Below are positions 7,797 through 16,768 of a DNA stretch of 34,120 bases, piece by piece. The stretch spans positions 1 through 34,120 of the forward strand of contig MPNG01000003.1 of assembly GCA_002238905.1 (NCBI GenBank), in the 5' to 3' direction. The notes beneath the pieces are model-generated. The model was not told where the DNA came from and did no database searches. It was given only the letters and a program-made list of their open reading frames with translations. A program made the position numbers and the translations under genes. The stretch is from Alphaproteobacteria bacterium bin98. GTDB lineage: Bacteria; Pseudomonadota; Alphaproteobacteria; Bin98. Numbering within the stretch: position 1 is the stretch's first letter; every line of letters begins with the position of its first letter.

Positions 7797-7810
7797 ACAT
7801 CACACAAGCG

Positions 7811-7849
7811 CCACGTCAAACTTCAAGCTCGATACTGGCCATGACGTGG
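7811..7849. promoter_or_regulatory. Spaced inverted repeat CCACGTCA-N23-TGACGTGG between nupC and rmuC
   Basis: Perfect 8-bp arms at 7811-7818 and 7842-7849 in the divergent gap. On the minus strand the left arm forms TTGACG, a good -35 for nupC, though the matching -10 is weak. The two half-sites could bind a dimeric regulator (inference). Confidence 0.45.
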
Positions 7850-7869
7850 TTTTCATTATACTATGCTTT

Positions 7870-9207
7870 ATGGGTGAAATTCTTTTATTTACTATCTTTG
7901 CGACAGCCACGCTCTGTGTAGCAAGTGCCATATATTACAGGGCACGAACGCTCACATGGCGCAAAGATTTGGCCTCCTTACAGGCTAGGATACAAGAAGA
8001 AACCGCACGATCAGAAGAGCTTACAGCTTCCTTGCACAAAGCAATAAGTGATCGTGACCTAGCACAAACAATTCACAAAAAAGATTTAGAATTTTGGGAA
8101 AAAGAAAAAGCGCTTTATGAGGACACAGAGAAGCGGCTCACCGCCTCCTTTGAAAGCATGACGCACAAAATGCTGCGCTCCAGTGAGCGGGCTCTTTTAG
8201 AACAAACATCTAAATCTCTTGAAAATTTTAGCAAAAATATGACAGGCACTCTTTCAGGACGTGCCTCCTCCTTTGAAAAGCTAGAAACTTCTCTCAAAGA
8301 AGGCATCACACTTATGAACAATCGCGTCATCGCACTTACCAAAGAACATTCTTTGCTCGAAGGTGTCATCAAAGATCAAAACGCCATTCTAACATCCACC
8401 AAACAAACGCTCATGTCGCAAACAGAAAAGCTGCTTTACGCGCTCAAAACGCCTCAGGTCCGAGGACAATGGGGCGAGGTGCAGCTTCGACGTATTGTGG
8501 AGCTTGCTGGCATGGAAGCATACTGCGACTTCAGCTCACAGCAAACCATCATCGACACAAACGAGGAAACTATTTTGCGCCCAGACCTTATTATCAATTT
8601 GCCCCATAAGCGCCATATTGTGATTGATGCCAAAGTCCCTTTAACTTATTATCTAGAAGGCATAGAAGAGCCTTCTTCTGCCGAAAGGGCTAAAAAAATG
8701 AGCCAACACGCCAAACATGTTTGGGGCCACGTCAATCATCTCAGCAGCAAAAAATACTGGAAGCACTTCAACTCTCCTGAATTCGTTGTCCTCTTTTTAC
8801 CAGGAGATCCCTTCTTAAGTGCCGCAATGGAACAAGACCCATCATTACTCGAAAGAGCCAGCAACGCCTCAGTAATCCTCGCCACGCCTTCAACGTTAAT
8901 TGCTCTTCTTAAAACCATTCACTACGGGTGGAAGAATATCCATATCACCGAAAACGTGCGTCACATTTTGGATATTAGCGCAACATTGTTACAGCGCACA
9001 GATGCTTTTGCACAGCATTTTCAAAAGATTGGAAAATCTTTAGAGGCCACAAACTCTCACTTCAACAAAGCAGTAAGCTCTTTTGAAACACGCCTGCTGC
9101 CTAGTGCCAAAAAATTACAAAAACTGGGCATATCCATTAACCCAACAACCTCTGAAATACCACAAATTATCACAAAGCCAAGATTCTCTGATGACTCAGA
9201 AGTTTAA
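7870..9207 (+). CDS. rmuC: DNA recombination protein RmuC
   Basis: 445 residues from the ATG at 7870. An in-frame GTG at 7846 would add eight residues, but the ATG gives a compact N-terminal membrane anchor (ILLFTIFATATLCVASAIYY). A long coiled coil follows (residues ~25-190, rich in Glu, Lys, Leu), then the RmuC domain with TPQVRGQWGEVQLRRIVELA and RPDLIINLPHKRHIVIDAKV, which resembles the nuclease fold of the family. RmuC limits inversions and rearrangements at DNA repeats. The uvrB start lies inside its last codons (17-base overlap), making a two-gene DNA-maintenance operon. Confidence 0.92.
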   Translation: MGEILLFTIFATATLCVASAIYYRARTLTWRKDLASLQARIQEETARSEELTASLHKAISDRDLAQTIHKKDLEFWEKEKALYEDTEKRLTASFESMTHKMLRSSERALLEQTSKSLENFSKNMTGTLSGRASSFEKLETSLKEGITLMNNRVIALTKEHSLLEGVIKDQNAILTSTKQTLMSQTEKLLYALKTPQVRGQWGEVQLRRIVELAGMEAYCDFSSQQTIIDTNEETILRPDLIINLPHKRHIVIDAKVPLTYYLEGIEEPSSAERAKKMSQHAKHVWGHVNHLSSKKYWKHFNSPEFVVLFLPGDPFLSAAMEQDPSLLERASNASVILATPSTLIALLKTIHYGWKNIHITENVRHILDISATLLQRTDAFAQHFQKIGKSLEATNSHFNKAVSSFETRLLPSAKKLQKLGISINPTTSEIPQIITKPRFSDDSEV

Positions 9208-11158
9208 ACTTTCCTCTCCTTTCACGCCACAAGGCGATCAGCCAAAAGCCATCAAAAGCATTGTGGATTATCTCGACAATGGCGAAAAAAATGTTTTGCT
9301 TGAAGGCGTTACAGGGTCTGGCAAAACCTTTACCATGGCAAACGTCATTCAGCAGCGGAACACCCCAACACTGGTGCTAGCGCCCAACAAAATTCTTGCA
9401 GCGCAACTCTATCAAGAAATGATGCTCTTCTTTCCAGATAACGCTGTAGAGTATTTTGTCTCTTACTATGACTATTATCAACCAGAAGCCTTTTTAGCTA
9501 GAAAAAACCTTTATATTGCAAAAGAATCTTCCATCAACAGCCATATTGATCGCTTACGCCATAACGCCACACGATCCTTACTGGAACGAAACGACACCAT
9601 CATCATCGCTAGCGTGTCATGTATATACGGAATTGGGTCCAAAGATGAATATCATGCGCTCAAATTGCGCTTATCCATTGGTGAAAAAATCACACAAAAA
9701 GAATGCACGACTCGCCTTATCGCCATGTCTTATAGGCGCAACGCTTTCACCTTTGACCGTGGCACCTTTCGCTTACGTGGAAGACATATAGAAATCTTTC
9801 CTGCCCACCTAGAAGAAGAGGCATGGCGCATCACTCTTGCAGGAAACGCTGTGCAAGGCATTGCAACGTTTGATCCTATCTCTGGAGAAACGCGCACTGC
9901 GCTCTCTCACTTCCTTTTGTACCCAAACACTCACTACGCCTCCACCCGCAAAACGTTAGAAAACGCTGCAAAGTGTATGGAAAAAGATATGGTGAAGGAA
10001 ACGTCTGACTTCATGCGCAATAGCCAGTTTGAGGTAGCAAACAGACTGCGTGAGCGCACGCTCCTTGATATAGAAATGCTTAAAAACACAGGTTCGTGCG
10101 AAGGTGTAGAAAATTATTCTCGTTATTTCACACAACGTAACATTGGCGAACCACCGCCAACTCTTTTAGAGTATTTTCCCCAAAACGCCCTTCTCATTGT
10201 CGACGAAAGCCATATGGCTATTCCTCAATTAAAAGGTATGTTTTTAGGTGATCGGGCTCGCAAAAGATCATTGGTCGATTATGGATTTCGTTTAAAGGCA
10301 TGTTTGGACAACAGGCCTCTTACATTTGATGAGTGGGATGCCTTACGCCCCCAAACACTCTTTGTTTCAGCCACACCGGGGGACTGGGAGAGCGCACGGT
10401 GCCCCGAGTCCATCAAACAAATTATTCGCCCCACCGGTTTGCTTGATCCCCCTTACATAGTGCGCGCCACAAAGCACAGTGTGGCAGACCTCATGCATGA
10501 ATGTCTACTACGTAAGAAAAAAGGAGAGCGCGTTTTGGTCACAACGCTCACAAAAAAATCTGCAGAAATGCTAACGGAATTTTTAATCACAAACGATATT
10601 CCCAGCCGATATATGCACTCCGATGTAGATACCTTAGAGCGTACAGTCATCATTCAAGATTTGCGGCAAGGTGTTTTTGATGTACTTGTGGGTATTAACC
10701 TACTCAGAGAAGGGCTCGATATTCCAGAGTGCTCTTTGGTAGTCATTTTGGACGCGGACAAAGCTGGGTATTTGCGCTCCAAAACAGCCCTCATCCAAAC
10801 TATGGGAAGAGCGGCGCGTCATGTGAATGGCTTGGCGATTTTATACGCTGATAAAATTCCATATCCTCTAAAAATGGCCTTACAAGAAGTCAAAAGCAGG
10901 CGCGCATTACAGATGAAGCACAACACTGAACACAACATTACCCCCATGTCGATTCAAAAAGAAGTCCATTCAAGCCTTTTGGATAAGGAGAAAGATCCCT
11001 TTGAAGAAATGCGATCACTTTCTTTTGCGCAGCTTGTGAATCTTATTAAATCGCTCGAAAAAGATATGCATACGTATGCTAAAAAAGAAGACTTTGAAAA
11101 CGCACATACCATACAAACGCAAATCAAGCGTGCACAATCTTTGCTACTCAAACGTTAA
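9191..11158 (+). CDS. uvrB: Excinuclease ABC subunit B (UvrB)
   Basis: 655 residues from the ATG at 9191. The reading frame is open for 36 more codons upstream, but these overlap rmuC and lie outside the conserved protein. UvrB loads onto damage delivered by UvrA and positions UvrC for nucleotide excision repair. Visible features: FTPQGDQPKAI at the N-terminus, Walker A GVTGSGKT (residues 39-46), the beta-hairpin YYDYYQPEA, helicase DESH, helicase motifs V/VI (VLVGINLLREGLDIPE and QTMGRAARH), and a C-terminal UVR domain (DMHTYAKKEDFENAHTIQTQ). All are intact. Its last 11 bases overlap the convergent lolA gene. Confidence 0.97.
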   Translation: MTQKFKLSSPFTPQGDQPKAIKSIVDYLDNGEKNVLLEGVTGSGKTFTMANVIQQRNTPTLVLAPNKILAAQLYQEMMLFFPDNAVEYFVSYYDYYQPEAFLARKNLYIAKESSINSHIDRLRHNATRSLLERNDTIIIASVSCIYGIGSKDEYHALKLRLSIGEKITQKECTTRLIAMSYRRNAFTFDRGTFRLRGRHIEIFPAHLEEEAWRITLAGNAVQGIATFDPISGETRTALSHFLLYPNTHYASTRKTLENAAKCMEKDMVKETSDFMRNSQFEVANRLRERTLLDIEMLKNTGSCEGVENYSRYFTQRNIGEPPPTLLEYFPQNALLIVDESHMAIPQLKGMFLGDRARKRSLVDYGFRLKACLDNRPLTFDEWDALRPQTLFVSATPGDWESARCPESIKQIIRPTGLLDPPYIVRATKHSVADLMHECLLRKKKGERVLVTTLTKKSAEMLTEFLITNDIPSRYMHSDVDTLERTVIIQDLRQGVFDVLVGINLLREGLDIPECSLVVILDADKAGYLRSKTALIQTMGRAARHVNGLAILYADKIPYPLKMALQEVKSRRALQMKHNTEHNITPMSIQKEVHSSLLDKEKDPFEEMRSLSFAQLVNLIKSLEKDMHTYAKKEDFENAHTIQTQIKRAQSLLLKR

Positions 11159-11738
11159 GCAAGCTGGTATTTATAGAAGCTCTTTCTGGCGTCACAAACA
11201 AATCTTCACAAACTGGTTTCACTGTATCAACATCTGTGAGCGTCACCATGATTGGCGTCTTTTGCACAATCACCCACCCCATCAAAGCTCCACTTTCTTT
11301 GTGCGTTAAAATATGAATGGATTCATATCCTTCAACCACCCAACTTATCCATGCGTCATCATACTCCACAACGCTTGTAACCCGACGCGCCTTTGTAAAG
11401 TCGATATACTTAAAAAAAGGGAAATTATAATGTTTCCCCACCATTCGCGTTACAGAGCCAAAGGAGCGATTGACCACAAACGCTCCTTCTTCGTTGTGCA
11501 CAATATCTAATGGAGTTTTGTTACCAAAAAAAGAAAGATGAACCTTGTGCGGCCTAACCCAAACAAAAAAGCCTTTTTGCTCGCTAGAGTCTATCATTTG
11601 TGTAAAGTAAGCAGACATTTTTTCCAAAGCGTTCACAGCTTGCACCCCTTTCTGCAATGCCGGATCACAAACTTTTGCGTCACTACTTACGCAAAACACG
11701 GCGGCGGCCAACATGATCAGCCTCTGTAATAATTCCAT
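11148..11738 (-). CDS. lolA: Outer-membrane lipoprotein carrier LolA-like protein
   Basis: 196 residues from the ATG at 11738, preceded by GAGGAA. A TTG at 11756 and an ATG at 11714 are alternatives in frame. The signal peptide is MELLQRLIMLAAAVFCVSSDA. The mature part has the LolA pattern: ALEKMSAYFTQ...SEQKGFFVWVRPHKVHLSF, then a run of beta strands ending MVTLTDVDTVKPVCEDLF. LolA ferries lipoproteins across the periplasm from LolCDE to LolB. The gene follows ftsK, as is common in alphaproteobacteria, and starts 56 bases inside the end of ftsK. Its 3' end overlaps uvrB by 11 bases head to head. The family call is based on pattern and context. Confidence 0.78.
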   Translation of the reverse strand: MELLQRLIMLAAAVFCVSSDAKVCDPALQKGVQAVNALEKMSAYFTQMIDSSEQKGFFVWVRPHKVHLSFFGNKTPLDIVHNEEGAFVVNRSFGSVTRMVGKHYNFPFFKYIDFTKARRVTSVVEYDDAWISWVVEGYESIHILTHKESGALMGWVIVQKTPIMVTLTDVDTVKPVCEDLFVTPERASINTSLLNV

Positions 11739-13830
11739 TTTCCTCGAGTTTTTCAATAATTGATGCAGCTTTATTGTAACCTATTTGCAGCTTACGCTGT
11801 AAAAAACTTGTTGATGCTTTTTGAGTCTGTATAACGATTTCTTGTGCCTGTTTATACAAATCATCTCCTTCAGAATTGTCACCAAAATCTTCGCTTTTTT
11901 GCTCAGAAAAAATAGGCTGAAGATTCATGGGACCACCATGCTTTTTCAGCCAACCAACCACACTGTGAATATCATTATCACTCAAAAATGGTCCGTGCAC
12001 ACGGCGCAATTTCCCACCGGATTCCATGTAAAGCATATCTCCTTTACCCATAAGCTGCTCTGCTCCTTGCTCACCAATAACAGTGCGGCTATCAATTTTA
12101 GAGGAAACCTGAAAAACCAATCGGCTTGGAAAATTAGCTTTAATAGTACCCGTAACAACATCCACTGACGGGCGCTGAGTTGCCATAATAACGTGAATAC
12201 CTGCAGCACGGGCTTTTTGAGCCAAGCGCTGGATAGAAATTTCCACTTCTTTTCCAACACTGAGCATTAAGTCTGCCATTTCATCAACAATAGCCACTAT
12301 ATAAGGTAGCGCTTCGGCAGACATTGTTTGCTGTTCATAGAGGGGCTCACCGGATTCAGAATCATATCCTATTTGCATCTTGCGGGTTAAGGGCTCTCCA
12401 GATTTTTTGTGTTTTTCTGCCACTGCGTTAAACGATGCAAGGTTTCTCACTCCCACCTGCGCCATCATTTGATAGCGATCTTCCATTTCTTGCACCAACC
12501 ATTTCAACGCACGTGATGCGTCTTTAGGGCGCGTCACCACACCTGTAAGAAGGTGTGGTATACCCTCATAGATAGAAAGTTCTAGCACTTTAGGATCGAT
12601 CATGATGAAACGGCAATTACGAGCAGTAAATCTGTACAGCAAGGAAGTAATAATGACGTTAAGGCCTACAGATTTGCCGGATCCGGTTGTTCCGGCAACA
12701 AGCAGGTGCGGCATAGCCGCCAAATCCACCACAATAGGGTCTCCTGTAATACTGCGGCCTAGTACTATAGGAATGCTCATGTGATCTTGTTGAGCAAGAG
12801 CTTCTTCCAACAAAGGCTTAAACGTCACAAGAGTGCGCTTCTTATTAGATATCTCTATGCCGAGGGCGTTATGCCCTGCAAGAGAAGCAATGCGAACAGA
12901 GTGTGCACTCATAGCACGCGCCAGATCATCAGACAAACTCACAATCCGCGCTGTTTTAATGCCAGGCGCTGGCACAAACTCAAACAAGCTCACCACAGGC
13001 CCAGCACTTACTTTCACCACCTCACCTTTTACACCAAAATCTTCCATGCACTGTACAATTTTCGCCTCCATGTCGCGCAATTGCTCTGAGGTCATGTCAC
13101 CACCCACAAAAGGGGGTGATTTTTCTAAAAGGGAGAGCGGTGGCAAGTCGCTACTGCCGTGCAGCCTTGTTAAAACCTTCACAGATTTGGGCCCAGCATG
13201 ACTTGCCTGAGGACGCTCTGCCTCTGTTTCTATTGTGACCATTTTCTTCTGCCGCCTTACTTGAATAGGCTCTTCTCTGCACTCAACTGGCCGTTGCACT
13301 TGATGAGCCCGCCATTTCATCCATAAGCTCGCCAACCAACCTCCCACATAGTGCAGCGCAAAGAGATAGACCATTAGGCTCAAGGCCACAAATGTCAAGA
13401 GAGTTTGCGCCCACCAAGATAGGTGCATACCACAGAAAATATTTTCAATGAGCGTCGCTGTCATCACACCCAAACCACCGGACGGAAGCCCCCAACACAT
13501 ATTGGAAACACCAAGAATAATAGATAAAATCAAAGGAAAAAGCTTCATGCGCCAAGAAAATGTCGTTGGCTTATCGCGCAGCACTCCCACAGACCACGCT
13601 AGGAGAAAAATCGCGCTCGGCAAAGACATCCAACCCAGCCATTGAACCACCATATCGGCCCAAACGTTAAAAATATACCGCAAACTGTTGCCTGTTTGCA
13701 TTACAGCTGTGGCTGTATTCCATGAAGGAGCCCAAGGGCTATAAGATACTATGCCCCACAATGTTACGGCGCTTAAAACCAGAAAAAATGTTCCGCCTAA
13801 AAACCGTATGATCGTATGCCGCCAATTCAT
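11683..13830 (-). CDS. ftsK: DNA translocase FtsK
   Basis: 715 residues, short for FtsK because the linker between membrane and motor is small. The N-terminus has four transmembrane helices (within residues ~8-165). After a basic linker come the alpha/beta motor domains with Walker A VAGTTGSGKSVGLN (around residue 380) and Walker B PYIVAIVDEMADLM. A C-terminal gamma winged helix follows (TSFLQRKLQIGYNKAASIIE...GRRRVLRK) that recognises KOPS sequences. FtsK anchors at the septum and pumps chromosome termini for XerCD-mediated dimer resolution. AAAAGG sits seven bases before the ATG. It diverges from yajC and runs into lolA. Confidence 0.96.
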   Translation of the reverse strand: MNWRHTIIRFLGGTFFLVLSAVTLWGIVSYSPWAPSWNTATAVMQTGNSLRYIFNVWADMVVQWLGWMSLPSAIFLLAWSVGVLRDKPTTFSWRMKLFPLILSIILGVSNMCWGLPSGGLGVMTATLIENIFCGMHLSWWAQTLLTFVALSLMVYLFALHYVGGWLASLWMKWRAHQVQRPVECREEPIQVRRQKKMVTIETEAERPQASHAGPKSVKVLTRLHGSSDLPPLSLLEKSPPFVGGDMTSEQLRDMEAKIVQCMEDFGVKGEVVKVSAGPVVSLFEFVPAPGIKTARIVSLSDDLARAMSAHSVRIASLAGHNALGIEISNKKRTLVTFKPLLEEALAQQDHMSIPIVLGRSITGDPIVVDLAAMPHLLVAGTTGSGKSVGLNVIITSLLYRFTARNCRFIMIDPKVLELSIYEGIPHLLTGVVTRPKDASRALKWLVQEMEDRYQMMAQVGVRNLASFNAVAEKHKKSGEPLTRKMQIGYDSESGEPLYEQQTMSAEALPYIVAIVDEMADLMLSVGKEVEISIQRLAQKARAAGIHVIMATQRPSVDVVTGTIKANFPSRLVFQVSSKIDSRTVIGEQGAEQLMGKGDMLYMESGGKLRRVHGPFLSDNDIHSVVGWLKKHGGPMNLQPIFSEQKSEDFGDNSEGDDLYKQAQEIVIQTQKASTSFLQRKLQIGYNKAASIIEKLEENGIITEADHVGRRRVLRK

Positions 13831-13845
13831 AATTATGCCTTTTAG

Positions 13846-13886
13846 CTCTCATACCGGTTGAGAGATATCCCATACTAGCATATAAT
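13846..13886 (+). promoter_or_regulatory. yajC-secDF promoter with overlapping inverted repeat
   Basis: TTGAGA (13858-13863) and a perfect TATAAT (13881-13886) are separated by 17 bases. The -35 is embedded in an inverted repeat CTCTCA-N7-TGAGAG (13846-13864) whose centre contains ACCGGT. This is the strongest promoter match in the window. The palindrome could be an operator for yajC, for divergent ftsK, or for both. Confidence 0.7.
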
Positions 13887-13949
13887 GCCATTGGATCAGC
13901 GTCACTGTTTTTGTGTAGGCTGTGGTGTTTAATCGCAAAAGGAGTTTAA

Positions 13950-14318
13950 ATGAATACCGTCGACTTTTCATCTTTTTTACCGTTAATTCTTGTGTTTTGC
14001 GCGATGTACTTTTTTGTCATCCGTCCTCAATCCAAGAAAAACAAAGAGCATAAGGATATGCTTTCATCTTTACAGAAGAAAGACCGCGTTATTACAAGCG
14101 GAGGACTTCTGGGCCATGTACACTCTATAGGAGAAAAAGAAATCCAAGTTGAGCTCGCTCCAGGAACAGTAGTAACTGTTTTGCGTACAATGATTGCGCA
14201 AAAAGTACCAACATCAGCAGCAACATCTTCTCCAAAGGCCGCTGTAAAAGCTGAAGTTAAACCTAAACCTGTCAAAACTGCTAAAGCAGCAAAGCCTACA
14301 ACAAAGAAAAAGAAATAA
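13950..14318 (+). CDS. yajC: Sec translocon accessory protein YajC
   Basis: 122 residues with an excellent AGGAG six bases before the ATG. One N-terminal transmembrane helix (SFLPLILVFCAMYFFVIRP), then the YajC signature QSKKNKEHKDMLSSLQKKDR and VITSGGLLGHV, then a Lys/Ala-rich tail (AVKAEVKPKPVKTAKAAK) longer than in E. coli YajC. YajC associates with SecDF in the inner membrane. It is the first gene of yajC-secD-secF-miaA. Confidence 0.94.
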   Translation: MNTVDFSSFLPLILVFCAMYFFVIRPQSKKNKEHKDMLSSLQKKDRVITSGGLLGHVHSIGEKEIQVELAPGTVVTVLRTMIAQKVPTSAATSSPKAAVKAEVKPKPVKTAKAAKPTTKKKK

Positions 14319-14330
14319 TTGGAATAAAAC

Positions 14331-15842
14331 GTGAAACTTTTAGCAAAAGTATCGTTTTTGGGATTTATTACGCTTCTTAGCGTTATTTACACGGTGCCAA
14401 CTTTTTTCCCAAATTGCGCAAAACACCCAATCTTTAAGTATTTTAATGCACAACCAACGCCTTTAGGCCTAGACCTAAAGGGCGGAGCTTCCGTCCTTTT
14501 AGAGGTTGATCTGGAAAGTGCAAACAAATCTTATCTGCAACGATTAGCCCAATCTACCCGGCAGTTTTTGCGTGCTGAAAAAGTGTCCGCAAAGTTTATT
14601 CAAATTCAAGGTAACTCTCTTCTGATAGGAAGTGAAAAATCTTTCGCGGACTCAGTGCAAAAAGCACTCGGTAGAGGCATACACATCACATACGATGAGC
14701 AACAATCCTGCTTTGTAGCAACGCCTTCCGGCGCTATTTTTGAAGAACAACAATCTATGTTGGTCGAGCAAAGCATTGGCATCGTTGGACGGCGAATCGA
14801 TGAATCTGGAACAAAAGAAGCCAATATTCTTCGTCAAGGATTCAATAGATTTCTTGTACAAGTGCCCGGCCTCGCCGATACAACACACCTACTTTCGTTG
14901 ATTGGGCGCACCGCTCAGCTAAACTTTCACCTCTTTGCCTCAAAAAGTTCTGCATTTGGATCGCTTAAGATTCCTGATGCCAACCAGAAAAACACGATGT
15001 ACTCTTTACAACCTCTTCCCGATGTTGCCGGAGATATGTTAGTCGACGCACAGCCTTCTTTTGATGACAACGGTCAGCCCGCAGTAAGCTTCCGCCTTAA
15101 CGCAATCGGTGCTCGTAAATTTGGAGAAGTCACCAAGAAAAACATCGGTAAACCTTTTGCCATCGTGTTGGATAAAAAAGTCATCAGCGCTCCTGTGATT
15201 CAGTCTGCTATCACAGGCGGAAGTGGGATCATAAGCGGCCACTTCACAACAGCGGAAGCACGCCAACTTGCCATTCTTCTGCGGTCAGGTGCTTTGCCAG
15301 CTGATCTGAAAATATTAGAAGAATCAACCGTAGGGCCTGATCTTGGATCAGATTCGATTACGCTTGGAAAAAATGCCACCCTTGTCTCTATTGCAATTTT
15401 GTTTATTTTTGTATGGGTTGTGTACGGCGCTCTTTTTGGCACCGTCGCGAACGCATCGCTTGCCCTCAATCTCTCCCTGCTCATATCGGTTATGTCGATC
15501 CTTGAAGCAACACTAACATTGCCAGGAATTGCAGGAATTGCTTTAACACTTGGTATGGCTGTTGATGCCAACGTTTTAATTTATGAACGTATTAAAGAAG
15601 AGCTTGCCTTAGGAAATACTTTGCAAAAATCTCTAAAAGCCGGTTTTAAAAGAGCTATTGCCACCATCGTAGACTCCAACGTCACAACATTGTTAGGTGC
15701 CTTCTTTCTTTACCAATTTGGCAGCGGACCAGTACGAGGTTTTGCGATTAGCTTAAGCCTTGGCATTATCCTTTCTATGTTCACAGCCATTACATTAACA
15801 CGTATTATGTTACAAATCGCCTTAAGGAATAAATCATGTTAG
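14331..15842 (+). CDS. secD: Protein translocase subunit SecD
   Basis: 503 residues with a GTG start and GGA eight bases upstream. SecD and SecF use proton flow to pull proteins out of the SecYEG channel on the periplasmic side. Visible: the first transmembrane helix, LGLDLKGGASVLLEVD (the conserved D1 motif), the periplasmic P1 region with GRRIDESGTKEANI and RFLVQVPG, and five C-terminal helices with GMAVDANVLIYERIKEEL, which contains the Asp of the proton path. The last bases overlap secF by 7. It ends ...RNKSC with no obvious truncation. Confidence 0.97.
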   Translation: MKLLAKVSFLGFITLLSVIYTVPTFFPNCAKHPIFKYFNAQPTPLGLDLKGGASVLLEVDLESANKSYLQRLAQSTRQFLRAEKVSAKFIQIQGNSLLIGSEKSFADSVQKALGRGIHITYDEQQSCFVATPSGAIFEEQQSMLVEQSIGIVGRRIDESGTKEANILRQGFNRFLVQVPGLADTTHLLSLIGRTAQLNFHLFASKSSAFGSLKIPDANQKNTMYSLQPLPDVAGDMLVDAQPSFDDNGQPAVSFRLNAIGARKFGEVTKKNIGKPFAIVLDKKVISAPVIQSAITGGSGIISGHFTTAEARQLAILLRSGALPADLKILEESTVGPDLGSDSITLGKNATLVSIAILFIFVWVVYGALFGTVANASLALNLSLLISVMSILEATLTLPGIAGIALTLGMAVDANVLIYERIKEELALGNTLQKSLKAGFKRAIATIVDSNVTTLLGAFFLYQFGSGPVRGFAISLSLGIILSMFTAITLTRIMLQIALRNKSC

Positions 15843-16768
15843 GTCTTTCTCGCCTTTTTCCAAAATTTACGATAAATTTTATAAGCTTACGCAAAACATC
15901 TTATGCAATATCCTTAGTGATGATTACTTGCTCTCTAACGTTTGCTCTGTTTACAAATTTTAACTATGGCATTGATTTTAAAGGCGGCACTCTTGTAGAA
16001 CTGCGCTTTTCTGAGCCAGTGGATATCGCAACTGTGCGTGCAAAAGTCGGACAACTCTCAAAAGGCGCTAGTTTGCAAAATTTTGGTCAGCATAATGACA
16101 TTCTTGCAAAGCTTTCTGATGTCTTTGAAAACTCCTCTGAACGCCAAATATTTATGGATAAAATCATACAAGATTTGCCAGGAAACCCTTCTATTCGCCG
16201 TGTAGAAAGCATTGGTCCTAAGGTCAGTGCAGAAGCGGTATTAAACGCAGGATTTGCCACACTTATGGCCCTTCTTTTTATGCTTCTGTATGTGTGGGTG
16301 CGGTTTGAGTGGCACTATGGTCTTTGCGCTATCATCGCTTTGGTACATGACTCTGTATGCGTCTTTGGCCTATATAGCATTTTTGGCATGGAATTAAACT
16401 TCACATCCATTGTCGCCATCCTCATTACCATCGGATATTCCATCAACGATACAGTGGTTATCTATGACCGATTACGCGATCATGCACACCTGGACATACC
16501 ATTGAAAAAAATGATTAACACCGCCATCAATGACTCGCTTTCCCGAACGTTACTAACGTCACTTTCCACCATGATATCGCTCTTTGCACTTTTCTTTTTT
16601 GGTGGACCAATTATCTCTACCTACAGCCTTCCTATCTTAGTCGGAGTTGTAGTAGGAACATATTCATCTATTTTCATTGCTGCGCCACTTTTGTTTTCAT
16701 TTAATGCGCAAATCTACCGTCCCATAAAGCCGGATGTTACAAACCTACCCAAAGAACTCGAAGTCTAA
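15836..16768 (+). CDS. secF: Protein translocase subunit SecF
   Basis: 310 residues. The ATG follows AAGGAAT and overlaps the secD stop, so the pair is coupled. SecF features are NFNYGIDFKGGTLVELRF after the first helix, a small periplasmic domain, then SIGPKVSAEAVLNAGFATLMALLFMLLYVWVRFEWHYG and ITIGYSINDTVVIYDRLRDH, the conserved cytosolic-edge motif. The C-terminus extends over the start of miaA (16734-16768). Confidence 0.97.
   Translation: MLGLSRLFPKFTINFISLRKTSYAISLVMITCSLTFALFTNFNYGIDFKGGTLVELRFSEPVDIATVRAKVGQLSKGASLQNFGQHNDILAKLSDVFENSSERQIFMDKIIQDLPGNPSIRRVESIGPKVSAEAVLNAGFATLMALLFMLLYVWVRFEWHYGLCAIIALVHDSVCVFGLYSIFGMELNFTSIVAILITIGYSINDTVVIYDRLRDHAHLDIPLKKMINTAINDSLSRTLLTSLSTMISLFALFFFGGPIISTYSLPILVGVVVGTYSSIFIAAPLLFSFNAQIYRPIKPDVTNLPKELEV

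Noticed and set aside
9083-9190. 36-codon N-terminal extension of uvrB
   Set aside because: It lies within rmuC, shows no UvrB similarity and is not needed; ATG 9191 gives the canonical start.
14606-15571. Several minus-strand frames within secD
   Set aside because: They are antisense to a strongly conserved gene with no ribosome sites or recognisable products.
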